From the NCBI GenBank assembly GCA_000824785.1, contig CCNB01000007.1:498616-562615 (forward strand): 64,000 nucleotides of DNA. Reading direction: 5' to 3'. Position 1 is the first letter of the stretch. Every line of letters starts with the position of its first letter. Below the pieces are notes generated by a model. The model made no database searches. It saw only the letters and a program-made list of their open reading frames with translations, and was not told the origin of the DNA. Positions 35,123 to 44,810 of this stretch are shown here, piece by piece. This DNA is from Mesorhizobium plurifarium (GTDB taxonomy: Bacteria > Pseudomonadota > Alphaproteobacteria > Rhizobiales > Rhizobiaceae). The position numbers and the translations under genes were made by a program.

Positions 35123-35126
35123 CGCT

Positions 35127-35876
35127 CTAGTGGACGAAATGGAACAGGCGCCCGGCCCGCATCAGCGACGGCCACTTCCAGATCTCGAGCGGGCTCGCCT
35201 TGCCGGCGATCGAGAAGAAGATGAGGTTGGCGCGGCCGACAAGGTTCTCGGCCGGCACATAGCCGACGGCGAAGCGGCTGTCGGAGGAATTGTCGCGATT
35301 ATCGCCCATCATGAAATAGTGCCCGGCCGGCACGACGAATTCGCGCGTGTTGTCGCCGATCGAATCGGAATTGATGTCGAGCGTGTCGTAGCTGACGCCG
35401 TTCGGCAGCGTTTCACGATAGACATCGATAGGCCGGTTTTCCTCGGTGACGTCGGGATTGTCGATCTGACCGGTCTTCACGCGCGGCACGCCGACGTCAT
35501 TGATGAAGAGCTGACCGTCCTTCATCTGGATCTTGTCGCCGGGCAGGCCGACGACGCGCTTGATGTAGTCGACCGACGGATCCGGCGGGAACTTGAACAC
35601 CACCACGTCGCCGCGCTTGGGCTCCGAGCCCCAGATGCGGCCCGAGAAGAGATCGGGGCCAAACGGCAGCGAGTAACGCGAATAGCCATAGGCCCATTTG
35701 GTGACGAAGAGATAGTCGCCTTCGAGCAGCGTCGGCCGCATCGAGCCCGACGGAATGGAGAAGGGTTGGAAGAGCAGCGTGCGGATGACGAGCGCGAGCA
35801 GCAGAGCCTGGATGATGACGGAGACGGTTTCACCAAGTCCGCCGGATTTCTTCTGCGATTTTTCAGCCACGCTCAT
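35127..35876 (-). CDS. lepB: Signal peptidase I
   Basis: The 249-residue peptidase removes signal peptides at the outer face of the inner membrane. It has an N-terminal membrane anchor (GETVSVIIQALLLALVI), the catalytic serine in PSGSMRPTLLEGDY, the lysine in DYIKRVVGLPGD and box E in FMMGDNRDNSSDSR. It sits in the block with rnc-era, only 4 bp upstream. Confidence 0.96.
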   Translation of the reverse strand: MSVAEKSQKKSGGLGETVSVIIQALLLALVIRTLLFQPFSIPSGSMRPTLLEGDYLFVTKWAYGYSRYSLPFGPDLFSGRIWGSEPKRGDVVVFKFPPDPSVDYIKRVVGLPGDKIQMKDGQLFINDVGVPRVKTGQIDNPDVTEENRPIDVYRETLPNGVSYDTLDINSDSIGDNTREFVVPAGHYFMMGDNRDNSSDSRFAVGYVPAENLVGRANLIFFSIAGKASPLEIWKWPSLMRAGRLFHFVH

Positions 35877-35955
35877 GTCGTCCTCGATTGTGCGATGTTG
35901 GTATAGAGTCTCGGCGCGCGCTGAGCAACGTCATGCCGCTCGTGGTCAGATGGAA

Positions 35956-36369
35956 TCAATGTGGCGCTTGTTCGGCGGGCACCGCCTCGATGATCACAAA
36001 GGCTTGAGCAAGCGGGAAATCGTCGGTGATGGTGAGATGGATCAGCGCCCGGTGGCCTTTCGGCAGGATTTTCTCCAGCCTGGCCGCGGCGCCGCCGGTC
36101 AGCGCCATGGTCGGCGCGCCGCTCGGCAGGTTGACCACGCCCATGTCGCGCCAGAACACGCCCTCGGCCATGCCGGTGCCCAGCGCCTTGGCGCAGGCCT
36201 CCTTGGCGGCGAAGCGCTTGGCATAGGAAGCCGCGCGTGCGGCGCGCTTTTCCGACTTGGCCTGCTCGACCTCGGTGTAGATGCGCTGGACGAAGCGCTC
36301 GCCGTGCCGCTCCAGCGATTTCTCGATGCGTCTGATGTCGATCAGGTCGCTGCCGATGCCGATGATCAT
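35956..36369 (-). CDS. acpS: Holo-[acyl-carrier-protein] synthase
   Basis: The 137-residue enzyme transfers phosphopantetheine from coenzyme A to acyl carrier protein. The two metal-ligand signatures are intact: [14 protein letters not shown] (Asp8) and [14 protein letters not shown] (Glu near 72). It starts within the last bases of the DUF2062 gene (4-bp overlap), and 79 bp separate it from lepB. Confidence 0.95.
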   Translation of the reverse strand: MIIGIGSDLIDIRRIEKSLERHGERFVQRIYTEVEQAKSEKRAARAASYAKRFAAKEACAKALGTGMAEGVFWRDMGVVNLPSGAPTMALTGGAAARLEKILPKGHRALIHLTITDDFPLAQAFVIIEAVPAEQAPH

Positions 36370-36953
36370 TCCGCCGGCACTTCCCGTCCACCCTGCCCTG
36401 CCTTCTTCTCGGCACGCTCGGCCATGCGCTTCCTGCGCTGCTCGCGAAACACAGTCATGCCCCAGCGGGTGATGGCGTAGAAAACGAGCCCAAAGACCAG
36501 GCCGAGCGGCACCGCACCGATCAGCATCGGTTCAAGAACGGGGTGCCAGAGCTTGGCGAAGGAAAGCTTGTGCATCATTTCGCCCAGATGCTCGGGCGGC
36601 CCGTGCTTCGGCAGATGTTCGTGCAGCAGCAGCTTGCCGGTTTCCCAGGACGCGCCCCACAAAAGCGGAAAGGTCAGCGGATTGCCGAAGAACACGGCGC
36701 CGAGCGCAGCCGCAACCAGATTGCCGGCGATGATCCAGCACAGCACGGCCGCGACGATGAAGTGGAAGCCGAGCGGGAAGAAGGAAGCAAAAACGCCCGC
36801 GGCGACGCCGGCGGCGACCGAATGCGGCGTCGCCTTCAGCCGCAGGATGCGCTTGGAGAAATACTGCACGGAACGTGAGAACGAGCGGCGCGGCCATAGA
36901 TAAGTACGCACCCGCTCCAGGAGGCCATCAGGCTCTCGGCGTCGAAAAAGCAC
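36366..36953 (-). CDS. DUF2062 membrane protein
   Basis: The 195-residue protein has the DUF2062 wording ([39 protein letters not shown]) with hydrophobic segments around each, so it is an inner-membrane protein; function unknown. The open frame runs far upstream to 37637, but the GTG at 36953 follows GGAACTGGAACAGA and begins where homologues begin ([15 protein letters not shown]). It precedes acpS with a 4-bp overlap, a linkage found in other rhizobia. Confidence 0.82.
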   Translation of the reverse strand: MLFRRREPDGLLERVRTYLWPRRSFSRSVQYFSKRILRLKATPHSVAAGVAAGVFASFFPLGFHFIVAAVLCWIIAGNLVAAALGAVFFGNPLTFPLLWGASWETGKLLLHEHLPKHGPPEHLGEMMHKLSFAKLWHPVLEPMLIGAVPLGLVFGLVFYAITRWGMTVFREQRRKRMAERAEKKAGQGGREVPAE

Positions 36954-37169
36954 TCTGTTCCAGTTCCCGGTCCAACACGCGCTGCCCCTGCCACCACCGG
37001 GTCGCGCCACACATATCTTGCGCTTCGATGGCGCAGAAAGGCAACAAGTCTTTGATATAGCGACGCCCAGGCCGCGTAACAACGAAACGCCGCCGCGATG
37101 GTCTGCCGCAGGCTGTAACAAGGCCGTCATTCTGGCGAAACTGAGGAAGACAAGCGGGATGCGAGCCAA

Positions 37170-37685
37170 ATGATCACCATTCGACCGGCGCGGGCCGACG
37201 ACGCGGAGGCATTGCCGGCGATCGAGCAATCGGCCGGACTGGCATTCCGCGCCATTCCGGAACTGGCGTGGCTTGCCGACGGCGACAACGTCAGCGTCGA
37301 GCGACACTGCGCGCTGATTGCCGCGGGCGCATGCTGGATTGCCGCGGACGAAGAGGACCGGCCGGCCGGCTTCCTGAGCGCCGGGATCGAGGGTGATACG
37401 CTGCATGTCTGGGAGTTGGACGTGCGCCTCGACCGGCAGGGCCAAGGCATTGGCCGCGCGTTGCTCGAGCGGGCGGTTGCGGACGCCGGGCAGCGCGGCC
37501 TGGCCGCGGTGACGCTGACCACGTTTCGCACTGTGCCCTGGAACGCGCCCTTCTACCGCAAGTTCGGATTTCGCGTTCTGGAAGATGCCGAGATCGACGG
37601 ACGGCTGGCCAGCCTGCTCAGCGACGAGGCCGGGCACGGCATGGCTTTGGACCAGCGCTGCGCCATGCAGCTCGATCTCAGGTGA
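37170..37685 (+). CDS. GNAT family N-acetyltransferase
   Basis: The 171-residue protein opens with MITIRPARADDAEALPAIE and has the acetyl-CoA loop in LDRQGQGIGRALLERAVAD, with NAPFYRKFGFRVLEDAE at the C-terminal end. The substrate cannot be assigned. It lies on the plus strand within the minus-strand pyrE-DUF2062 block and overlaps the 3' end of the VOC gene by 8 bp. Confidence 0.87.
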   Translation: MITIRPARADDAEALPAIEQSAGLAFRAIPELAWLADGDNVSVERHCALIAAGACWIAADEEDRPAGFLSAGIEGDTLHVWELDVRLDRQGQGIGRALLERAVADAGQRGLAAVTLTTFRTVPWNAPFYRKFGFRVLEDAEIDGRLASLLSDEAGHGMALDQRCAMQLDLR

Positions 37686-38061
37686 GCGGATACTCGCTGA
37701 CTTCGACCAGGTTGCCGTCCGGATCGCGGAAATAGACCGACATCATCGGGCCGCGCGCGCCGGTGCGCCGGACCGGGCCGACTTCGATCGCCACGCCATT
37801 GGCTTCGAGGCTCGCCTGGACTTCGGCGAGCGGCACTGCCGCCACGAGGCAGAAATCGCCGGAACCGGGCGTCGGCGCCTTCGCCTTCGGCTCGAAAGTG
37901 CGGCCTGCTTCGTGCAGGTTGATCTTCTGCGAGCCAAACAAAAGCGCGGTCGGCCGGTTGGGCTCATCCAGCCGCCGCATGCCAAGCACGCGCTCGTAGA
38001 AGTCGCAGGTCGCTTCGACCGAGCGAACGGTCAGCACGAAATGGTCGATGCCGGCGATCAT
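37678..38061 (-). CDS. VOC family protein (glyoxalase-like)
   Basis: The 127-residue single-domain VOC protein starts MIAGIDHFVLTVRSVEATCD and ends with SVYFRDPDGNLVEVSEY, giving the His and Glu metal ligands. It resembles small bacterial dioxygenase/virulence-type VOC proteins, but a role is not predictable. The stop lies inside the convergent GNAT gene's last codons; 69 bp separate the start from pyrE. Confidence 0.85.
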   Translation of the reverse strand: MIAGIDHFVLTVRSVEATCDFYERVLGMRRLDEPNRPTALLFGSQKINLHEAGRTFEPKAKAPTPGSGDFCLVAAVPLAEVQASLEANGVAIEVGPVRRTGARGPMMSVYFRDPDGNLVEVSEYPLT

Positions 38062-38130
38062 CGCGCCCCCGGCGGCTGCCGGAGAGATTCAAGCGACGCG
38101 TCCAAGTGCTTGTTTTCATACATTGCGGAG

Positions 38131-38709
38131 TCAGATGTTGCGGCTTCCGGGCTTAACGGCTGGAATAGCGGCAAGTTCCGGCGGCAGGCGGTCGGCGGGA
38201 TAGGCCGGCACTTCATATTCGGCAAGCGCGATCAGCGGCACGCCGACGTCGGTTTTGCCGGCCGAGCGGTCGATGATGCAGGCCGCCGCCACGACCTCGG
38301 CGCCAAGCTCGCGCAGGCAATCAATGGTCTCGCGGATCGACAGGCCGGTGGTGACGATGTCCTCGACGATGACGACGCGCGCGCCCTTGGCGATCTCGAA
38401 CCGGCGCAGCCTGAATTCGCCGCCTTCCCGCTCGACCCAGATCGCCGGGACACCCAGATGACGCGATGTTTCATAGGCCGGGATCAGGCCGCCGATGGCC
38501 GGGCCGACGACGTAGTCTATCTTGCCAGGCACCGCCTTGCGGATCTTCGCGGCCAGCGCTTTACAGAGGCGCTCGGTCTTGTCGGCATGCATGAAGACGC
38601 GGGCCTTCTGCAGGAAGACCGGACTGCGCAGGCCGGACGTCAGGATGAAATGACCTTCGAGAACGGCGCCGGCCTCGCGGAAAATGCCCAGCACTTCGTC
38701 GGTGTTCAT
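38131..38709 (-). CDS. pyrE: Orotate phosphoribosyltransferase
   Basis: The 192-residue enzyme joins orotate to PRPP to give OMP in pyrimidine synthesis. The PRPP loop is seen as [16 protein letters not shown] and the flexible loop as [13 protein letters not shown]. Length is normal. It is followed by the VOC gene and preceded by a palindromic repeat and rsh. Dihydroorotase, an earlier step, is at 14791. Confidence 0.95.
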   Translation of the reverse strand: MNTDEVLGIFREAGAVLEGHFILTSGLRSPVFLQKARVFMHADKTERLCKALAAKIRKAVPGKIDYVVGPAIGGLIPAYETSRHLGVPAIWVEREGGEFRLRRFEIAKGARVVIVEDIVTTGLSIRETIDCLRELGAEVVAAACIIDRSAGKTDVGVPLIALAEYEVPAYPADRLPPELAAIPAVKPGSRNI

Positions 38710-38735
38710 TTCGTCCCCCGTTCAATTCTTCGGCC

Positions 38736-38812
38736 GTGACCCGTTCCCACTTTTCGTGGTCATGGTCCAGTCATTTAGAGCGGTTCAGCGTTCACGGAAT
38801 CGTCGAACCGCT
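38736..38812. repeat. Degraded rhizobial palindromic repeat with an inner inverted pair
   Basis: CCCACTTTTCGTGGTCATG at the left end resembles one arm of the element at 10798-10846. The right half contains AGCGGTTC (38779-38786) and GAACCGCT (38805-38812), exact reverse complements. It occupies the gap between the rsh stop and the pyrE start and may hold the pyrE promoter too. Confidence 0.5.
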
Positions 38813-38873
38813 TCAAGTCTCCGTTTTTTAAGCATTCCGGACGGAAATCGCCACGCACCTTCCTGGAATTGCG

Positions 38874-41105
38874 CTAGCCATTGACGCGCCGAGCATCACT
38901 GACGCTCGAATTGTCCTTCAGCTGCGACAGCAGCCGGTTGAGATGCTTCAGGTCCCAGACCTCGAGGTCGATCAGCATCTCGGTGAAATCGGGCGCCGTG
39001 CGTATCATCGACAGCGTGTGGATGTTGGCGTCGTTGGACGCCACCACCTGGGCGATGTCGGCCAACGAACCGGGCGCATTGATGGCGGTGACCGAGATGC
39101 GCGCCGGGAACCGCTCCTTGGTGCGCTCGTCGATGTCCCAGCGCACATCGATCCAGCGCTCGGGCTGGTCATCGAAGGCCTGCAGCGCCGGCGACTGGAT
39201 CGGATAGATGGTGATGCCGGTTCCGGGCTGGATGATGCCGACGATGCGGTCGCCGGGCACGGCACCTTCCGGCGCGAAGCGCACCGGCAGGTCGCCGCGC
39301 ACGCCGCGGATCGGCACCGCGCCGCCGCGCGGCTGATCCTTGCCCTTCTTCGCGGCGCGCGTGCCGGGCATCTGGAATAGCATGCCGGCGGCGTTGCGGA
39401 TCTTCGACCAGCCTTCCTCGCGCTGCTTGGGCGGGGCGACGGTGACGCGCTCGTCCTTATAGTCGGGGAAGACCGCTTTCATGACGTCGGTGGAGCTCAA
39501 CTCGCCGCGGCCGACGGAAGCCAGCACGTCCTCGATGTCCTTGCGCGCCAGCCGGTGCAGCACCGGCTTCAAGCTCTCCTTGGTGAAGGTCTTGCCGGCG
39601 CGCTCGAAGGCGCGCTCCAAAATCCGGGCGCCGAGGCCGGAATATTGCTTGCGAATGGCATTCTTGGTGGCGCGTCGGATGGCGGCGCGCGCCTTGCCGG
39701 TGACCACGACCGATTCCCAGGCGGCGGGCGGCACCTGCGCCTTGGAGCGGATGATCTCGACCTCGTCGCCATTCTTCAGTTCCGTCATCAGCGGCATGAT
39801 GCGGCCGTTGACCTTGGCGCCGACGCAGGTGTCGCCGACATCGGTGTGGACGGCATAGGCGAAGTCGATCGGCGTGGCGCCGCGCGGCAGCGCGATCAGC
39901 ATGCCCTTGGGCGTGAAGCAGAACACCTGGTCCTGGAACAGCTCCAGCTTGGTGTTCTCGAGGAAATCCTCCGGATTATCGCCCTCGGCCAGTTGCTCGA
40001 TGGTGCGCCGCAGCCAGGCATAGGCGTTGGTTTCCCTGGAGATCGCATGGCCGGCGCCATTCATCTTGCCGCCGCTGTCCTTGTAGATCGAATGCGCGGC
40101 GACGCCATATTCGGCTATCTTGTTCATCTCCTTGGTACGGATCTGCAATTCGACGCGCTGGCGCGACGGCCCGACGATGGTGGTGTGGATGGAACGATAG
40201 TCGTTCTGCTTCGGCGTCGAGATGTAGTCCTTGAAGCGGCCGGGCACCATCGACCAGGTGGTGTGGATGGCGCCAAGCGCGCGATAGCAGTCGTCGACCG
40301 TATCGACGACGACGCGGAAGCCGAAAATGTCGGAGAGCTGCTCGAAGGAGAGCGCCTTGGCCTCCATCTTGCGGAACACCGACCATGGCTTCTTCTGCCG
40401 GCTCTTCACGCTCGCCTTGATGGCATGTTTCTCGAACAGGCCCGATAGCGCCGTCTCGATCTCCTGCAGGACGCCCTTGTTGCGCTCGAAAATCTCGGCA
40501 AGCCTTGCGGTGACGGCGCGATAGGCTTCCGGATTGATGTAGCGGAAGGCGATTTCCTCCAGCTCCTCTCGCATGCCTTGCATGCCCATGCGCCCGGCCA
40601 GCGGCGCATAGATGTCCATCGTCTCCTCGGCGATGCGCAGGCGCTTGGACTCCGGCATATGGTCGAGCGTGCGCATGTTGTGCAGGCGGTCGGCGAGCTT
40701 GACCAGGAGAACGCGAATGTCCTCGGAGATCGCGAGCAGAAGCTTGCGCAGGTTTTCGGCCTGCTCGGCCTTCTTGGAGACCAGATCGAGCTTCTTCAGC
40801 TTTGTAAGGCCTTCCACCAGCTTGCCCATTTCGGGGCCGAAGAGCTCGTCGATCTCAGCCCTGGTCGCCGTCGTGTCCTCGATCGTGTCATGCAGCAGGG
40901 CAACGGCGATGGTCGCCTCGTCCATATGCATGTCGGTGAGGATGGCGGCGACTTCGAGGGGATGCGAGAAATAGGGATCGCCCGAGGCGCGCTTCTGGTG
41001 GCCATGCTTCTGCATGGCATAGACGTAGGCCTTGTTGAGCAGCGCCTCGTTGACGTCAGGCTTGTAGCGCTGGACGCGCTCGACAAGCTCATACTGACGC
41101 ATCAT
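38874..41105 (-). CDS. rsh: Bifunctional (p)ppGpp synthetase/hydrolase, Rel/SpoT type
   Basis: The 743-residue enzyme makes and degrades the stringent-response alarmone. The hydrolase HD site is intact (His48 and His72-Asp73 in HPLEVAAIL and LLHDTIEDT). The synthetase domain at about 230-350 has NDYRSIHTTIVGPS and EYGVAAHSIYK. A TGS domain follows at about 400-460 and an ACT domain at the C-terminus. Rhizobia usually have this single long Rsh. It lies downstream of rpoZ, the usual rhizobial order. Confidence 0.95.
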   Translation of the reverse strand: MMRQYELVERVQRYKPDVNEALLNKAYVYAMQKHGHQKRASGDPYFSHPLEVAAILTDMHMDEATIAVALLHDTIEDTTATRAEIDELFGPEMGKLVEGLTKLKKLDLVSKKAEQAENLRKLLLAISEDIRVLLVKLADRLHNMRTLDHMPESKRLRIAEETMDIYAPLAGRMGMQGMREELEEIAFRYINPEAYRAVTARLAEIFERNKGVLQEIETALSGLFEKHAIKASVKSRQKKPWSVFRKMEAKALSFEQLSDIFGFRVVVDTVDDCYRALGAIHTTWSMVPGRFKDYISTPKQNDYRSIHTTIVGPSRQRVELQIRTKEMNKIAEYGVAAHSIYKDSGGKMNGAGHAISRETNAYAWLRRTIEQLAEGDNPEDFLENTKLELFQDQVFCFTPKGMLIALPRGATPIDFAYAVHTDVGDTCVGAKVNGRIMPLMTELKNGDEVEIIRSKAQVPPAAWESVVVTGKARAAIRRATKNAIRKQYSGLGARILERAFERAGKTFTKESLKPVLHRLARKDIEDVLASVGRGELSSTDVMKAVFPDYKDERVTVAPPKQREEGWSKIRNAAGMLFQMPGTRAAKKGKDQPRGGAVPIRGVRGDLPVRFAPEGAVPGDRIVGIIQPGTGITIYPIQSPALQAFDDQPERWIDVRWDIDERTKERFPARISVTAINAPGSLADIAQVVASNDANIHTLSMIRTAPDFTEMLIDLEVWDLKHLNRLLSQLKDNSSVSDARRVNG

Positions 41106-41134
41106 GGGCGGAATCTCGCGGTGCTGAAATGAAT

Positions 41135-41162
41135 CATGCGCCGCTGTTGCTTGCGGCGCATG
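41135..41162 (-). terminator. Perfect 10-bp hairpin between rpoZ and rsh
   Basis: CATGCGCCGC (41135-41144) pairs with GCGGCGCATG (41153-41162) around an 8-base loop. On the minus strand the stem is followed by ATTCATTT, a weak T-tract. It may attenuate transcription between rpoZ and rsh or merely be a leader hairpin before rsh. Confidence 0.4.
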
Positions 41163-41231
41163 TCATAGATAGCCACGAAACTTACGAGACGGAAGTGCCG
41201 GATGCTTGATCCAGGCAAGTTCCCATGACGC

Positions 41232-41633
41232 TTAGTAGTCGTCGCTCTTTTCCGGCGGCACCAGACCTTCGATGCCGGCGAGCAGGTCTTCCTCGCTCAT
41301 ACGGTCGAAAGCGATATTTTCCTCGGCGTCGTCGGTGTCGGCCGCGACAGCGGTCGCGCCGGTCTGGTCGGTGATCGCCTCGCCTTCGGCCTCCGGCTCG
41401 TCGACCTCGACATGCTTCTGCAGCGAGTGGATCAGGTCTTCCTTGAGGTCGTCGGGAGAGAGCGTCTCGTCGGCGATCTCGCGCAGCGCGATGACCGGGT
41501 TCTTGTCATTGTCGCGCGGGACGGTGATCTGCGCGCCCTGGCTGATCTGGCGGGCGCGATGGCCGGCGAGCAGCACGAGTTCAAAACGGTTATCGACCTT
41601 GTCGATGCAATCTTCAACGGTTACGCGGGCCAT
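41232..41633 (-). CDS. rpoZ: RNA polymerase omega subunit
   Basis: The 133-residue subunit begins [20 protein letters not shown] and has the omega core [20 protein letters not shown] with [14 protein letters not shown]. It stabilises the beta-prime subunit and carries the ppGpp-binding site in some bacteria, which suits the linkage to rsh. The acidic C-terminal extension is common in rhizobia. Confidence 0.95.
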   Translation of the reverse strand: MARVTVEDCIDKVDNRFELVLLAGHRARQISQGAQITVPRDNDKNPVIALREIADETLSPDDLKEDLIHSLQKHVEVDEPEAEGEAITDQTGATAVAADTDDAEENIAFDRMSEEDLLAGIEGLVPPEKSDDY

Positions 41634-41938
41634 GGACTGCCCCTTTCATGCGATGGATTTGATGGAAAGCTGGCGCGCTCCATAACGCGAGCGCGGCCGA
41701 AACACAAGCTTTATGGCGCCGGCGCCGACTTTCGCGGCCCCTTGCCCGGCTCATCATCGGAGCGCGCCATGATGGCGCTCACATAGTCGCGATCACAATT
41801 GCTTGCAATGCGGGCCGTGCCCTTGGATATCCACAAATTGCGCGTTATCTCGGATGTGACGGTACCGAGGCCCATTTGCCGGACCTATTCGTCAAACGCT
41901 TTTAGACGACAGAAATTTTTGAAAAGGGATGTTTTTCA
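41634..41938. other. 305-bp divergent intergenic region between rpoZ and the NYN gene
   Basis: I see no gene here. A small hairpin GCGCCATGATGGCGC lies at about 41763-41777, and an AT-richer stretch at 41890-41938 just before the NYN gene includes AAAAGGGATG, its ribosome site. Promoters for rpoZ and the NYN gene must lie in this region. Confidence 0.4.
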
Positions 41939-42520
41939 ATGTTCGATCCCCGTGAAAAGATCGCTCTTTTCATCGACGGCGCCAATCTCTACGCCACGTC
42001 CCGCGCGCTGGGCTTCGACATCGATTACCGCAAGCTCCTGTCGAGCTTCCAGAAGCGCGGCTACCTGCTGCGCGCCTACTATTACACCGCGCTGGTCGAG
42101 GATCAGGAATATTCCTCGATCCGGCCGCTGATCGACTGGCTGGACTACAACGGCTTCAAGGTGGTGACGAAGCCCGCCAAGGAGTTCACCGACTCGACCG
42201 GCCGGCGCAAGATCAAGGGCAACATGGATATCGAGCTCACGGTCGACGCGCTGGAGCTTGCCGATGTCGTCGACCATTATGTGATCTTCTCCGGCGACGG
42301 CGACTTCCGCACGCTGGTCGAGGCGCTGCAACGGCGCGGCCGCAAGGTGTCGATCATTTCGACCATGGCTTCCCAGCCGCCGATGATCTCCGACGATCTG
42401 CGCCGCCAGGCCGACCATTTCATCGACCTGATGACACTAAAGAGCGAAGTCGGCCGCGACCCGTCCGAACGGCCTGTGCGCCGGCCTGAACCCGCCGAAG
42501 TCGACGAGGACGATTATTGA
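41939..42520 (+). CDS. NYN domain protein, LabA/DUF88-like
   Basis: The 193-residue protein has the PIN-like NYN fold: acidic residues in ALFIDGANLYA (near residue 12), GNMDIELTVDALE and VIFSGDGDFRTLVEAL. Such proteins are probable metal-dependent ribonucleases acting on structured RNA. The family's biological role is uncertain. AAAAGGGATG precedes the start. A Pro/Asp-rich tail ends the protein. It is followed 12 bp later by a uracil-DNA glycosylase gene. Confidence 0.88.
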   Translation: MFDPREKIALFIDGANLYATSRALGFDIDYRKLLSSFQKRGYLLRAYYYTALVEDQEYSSIRPLIDWLDYNGFKVVTKPAKEFTDSTGRRKIKGNMDIELTVDALELADVVDHYVIFSGDGDFRTLVEALQRRGRKVSIISTMASQPPMISDDLRRQADHFIDLMTLKSEVGRDPSERPVRRPEPAEVDEDDY

Positions 42521-42532
42521 CGGGCGGCGGCC

Positions 42533-43189
42533 TTGAGCGCCGCACCCTCCCCCGAGCCCGGCCGTGACTGCCCGCTCTGCCCGCGGCTGCACGATTTCAT
42601 CGCCGCCTGGCGCGAGCGCGAACCGAGCTGGTTCAATGCGCCGGTGCCGACCTTCCTGCCGCCGGAAGGCGAGAATTCGGTCAAGCTCCTGATTGTCGGG
42701 CTGGCGCCCGGCCTGCGCGGCGCCAACCGCACGGGGCGCCCCTTCACCGGCGACTATGCCGGCGACCTGCTCTACGGCACGATGATTAAGCATGGCCTGG
42801 CGCGCGGCGAGTTCAAGGCGCGGCCGGACGACGGGCTCGAGCTTGTCGGCGCTGCCATCACCAATGCGGTGCGATGCGTGCCGCCGGAGAACAAGCCGGT
42901 GGGCGCCGAAATCTCGACATGCCGAACTTTTTTGAAACCCACCATTGCGCGCTTCCCCAACCTTCGCGCCATCCTGACGCTGGGTTCGATCGCGCATCAG
43001 TCGACGGTGCGGGCGCTGGGCGGGCGTGTCGCCGCCTTGCCGTTCCGCCATGGCGGGCGCCAGGAAGCCGGCGGCGTCACCTTGTTTTCCAGCTATCACT
43101 GCTCGCGCTACAACACCAATACCGGCGTGCTGACGGAAGAGATGTTCGTCAATGTGTTCAGCGAGATCGCGGCGTTCCTGAAGAGCTAG
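42533..43189 (+). CDS. Uracil-DNA glycosylase, family 5-like
   Basis: The 218-residue protein has an N-terminal CPLCPRL cysteine pair, the motif VGLAPGLRGANRTGRPFTGD, the region TNAVRCVPPENKP and a tail motif SSYHCSRYNTNTG. This set resembles family 4/5 Fe-S uracil-DNA glycosylases (UdgB-type). It removes uracil and perhaps other deaminated bases from DNA. The start is a TTG at 42533, since no upstream ATG is in frame; the ribosome site is weak. It probably shares a transcript with the NYN gene. Confidence 0.86.
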   Translation: MSAAPSPEPGRDCPLCPRLHDFIAAWREREPSWFNAPVPTFLPPEGENSVKLLIVGLAPGLRGANRTGRPFTGDYAGDLLYGTMIKHGLARGEFKARPDDGLELVGAAITNAVRCVPPENKPVGAEISTCRTFLKPTIARFPNLRAILTLGSIAHQSTVRALGGRVAALPFRHGGRQEAGGVTLFSSYHCSRYNTNTGVLTEEMFVNVFSEIAAFLKS

Positions 43190-43223
43190 AGTCAAGCGGC
43201 TTCCTGTCGGTCCGACTTCCCAT

Positions 43224-43697
43224 TCATACCGGCAGCAGGGCATCCGGCTTCACGTCGCCGATCGAGGCGTAAGTGTGCGTCTCCTTCACGCCCGGCAGCG
43301 CGAGAATGACCCGCGTCAGGAAATCCTGATAGGCGGCCATCTCCGAGATGCGCGCCTTTACCAGATAGTCGAAGCCGCCGACGACCATGTGGCACTCGAG
43401 AACCTCGGGCGCCTTGGTCACCGCTTCGGCGAAGCGCTCGAAAATATGCGGCGCCGTGTGATCGAGACGTACCTCGATGAAGACGAGCGTGCCGCGTCCG
43501 ATCTTTGCCGGATTGAGCACGGCCCTGACCGCGGTGATATAGCCTTCCCGAAACAGCCGCTTCACCCGCAGGCTGGTGCCGGTCGGCGACAGGCCGACGC
43601 GCGCCGCGAGATCGAGTGTGGTGCGACGTCCATCCTCCTGCAGCAGCCGCAGGAGATTGCGGTCGACCGCGTCGAGGTCGTCTGCTTCAGCATTCAC
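43224..43697 (-). CDS. Lrp/AsnC family transcriptional regulator
   Basis: The 157-residue protein has an N-terminal helix-turn-helix (LDAVDRNLLRLLQEDGR and RTTLDLAARVGLSPTGT) and a RAM ligand-binding domain (VLECHMVVGGFDYLVKARIS). Such regulators sense amino acids. It is divergent from the DMT transporter, a pairing often seen when the regulator controls an amino-acid exporter. Confidence 0.92.
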   Translation of the reverse strand: MNAEADDLDAVDRNLLRLLQEDGRRTTLDLAARVGLSPTGTSLRVKRLFREGYITAVRAVLNPAKIGRGTLVFIEVRLDHTAPHIFERFAEAVTKAPEVLECHMVVGGFDYLVKARISEMAAYQDFLTRVILALPGVKETHTYASIGDVKPDALLPV

Positions 43698-43841
43698 GCC
43701 AAATCTGCCTCTGATCTGCGAGTTTCACTCGAATTTCGATAAAGGAGCGTATTTTGCCGCAGGCTTTTCGGCAATAGCCTGTGCCTACATCGAATTCCGC
43801 GGAGACGATCTTCAGTGGCGATGTCATGACGGCGGCAGGAC

Positions 43842-44771
43842 ATGGCGGACACGCGAGACTCAGGAAACTCCGGGCTGGCGATCATCGCGGGCCTGACCAT
43901 GATCGGCATCTACGCAATCCAATTCGTCGCGGCGCGCTTCAGCCTCCGGGAGCACCTCACGGCGACGGATCTGGCCGCCTTGCGCTTTGGCGGCGCGGGA
44001 GCGGTCTTTCTGCCGATCGTCTGGCGCGGCGGCTTCGCAAGCATGAGAGCGCTTGGCTGGCGACGGGCCTTGGCTTTGGCGGCGCTGGCCGGATTGCCTT
44101 ATCCGCTGATCATCAATTGGGGACTGACCCATGCCCCCGCCGCCCATGCGGCAGCGCTTTGTCCCGCGTCGATCGTGTTCTTTTCGTTCCTCCTGTCACG
44201 CGTCGTCTTCAATGACGGCGCTTCGCGGCAACGGACCATCGGTGTGCTGGCGATCATCGCCGGCCTGTCGCTGTTCGTCGCGCCGGCGCGCGACGGCACC
44301 GGCGGCGTTCTCTTCGGCGATATGCTTTTCATCGGATCGGGCCTGATGTTTTCGGCCTATGCCGTTCTTGTCAGGCGCTGGCGTGCCGATCCGGTCACGG
44401 CGACGGCCGCGGTGGCGCTCCTGTCCTGCCTGCCGCTGCCGGCTCTCTATCTCTTCGCGCCAAGCCATATCCATGCGGCGGCCGCCACGGAGATCATCAG
44501 CCAGATCGTGGTCCAGGGGATTCTGGCCGGCGCGGCAGCCATGTTCCTTTATACTTACGTCGTCCGGCAACTGGGGCCGCAGACGGCATCGCTGTTCCTG
44601 CCCGGCATACCGATCGCCACCGTGGTTGTCGGCATGGCCGTGCTTGGCGAAACGCCGATGGCGATCCAGTTCGCAGCCATCGCGATCATGGCCGCCGGGA
44701 TGGGCTTGTCGGCGATCGGAGGGCGGATTGCCAGCAAACGTCTTGATGCAGCCGCGCAGGCAGGATCGTGA
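43842..44771 (+). CDS. DMT superfamily (EamA) transporter
   Basis: The 309-residue inner-membrane protein has about ten transmembrane helices in two EamA repeats. The second contains GVLFGDMLFIGSGLMFSAYA and the C-terminal part YTYVVRQLGPQTASLFLPGI. EamA members export amino acids or other small metabolites. The neighbouring Lrp regulator suggests an amino-acid substrate, which is inference. It is not part of a larger operon. Confidence 0.9.
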   Translation: MADTRDSGNSGLAIIAGLTMIGIYAIQFVAARFSLREHLTATDLAALRFGGAGAVFLPIVWRGGFASMRALGWRRALALAALAGLPYPLIINWGLTHAPAAHAAALCPASIVFFSFLLSRVVFNDGASRQRTIGVLAIIAGLSLFVAPARDGTGGVLFGDMLFIGSGLMFSAYAVLVRRWRADPVTATAAVALLSCLPLPALYLFAPSHIHAAAATEIISQIVVQGILAGAAAMFLYTYVVRQLGPQTASLFLPGIPIATVVVGMAVLGETPMAIQFAAIAIMAAGMGLSAIGGRIASKRLDAAAQAGS

Positions 44772-44810
44772 GCCTTCAGCGGTACGGCAGACACTTCAAG
44801 AGCCGGCAAT

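Noticed and set aside
36954..37637. Upstream extension of the DUF2062 frame
   Set aside because: The frame is open to 37637 but runs antisense through the GNAT gene; the GTG at 36953 has a ribosome site and starts at the domain.
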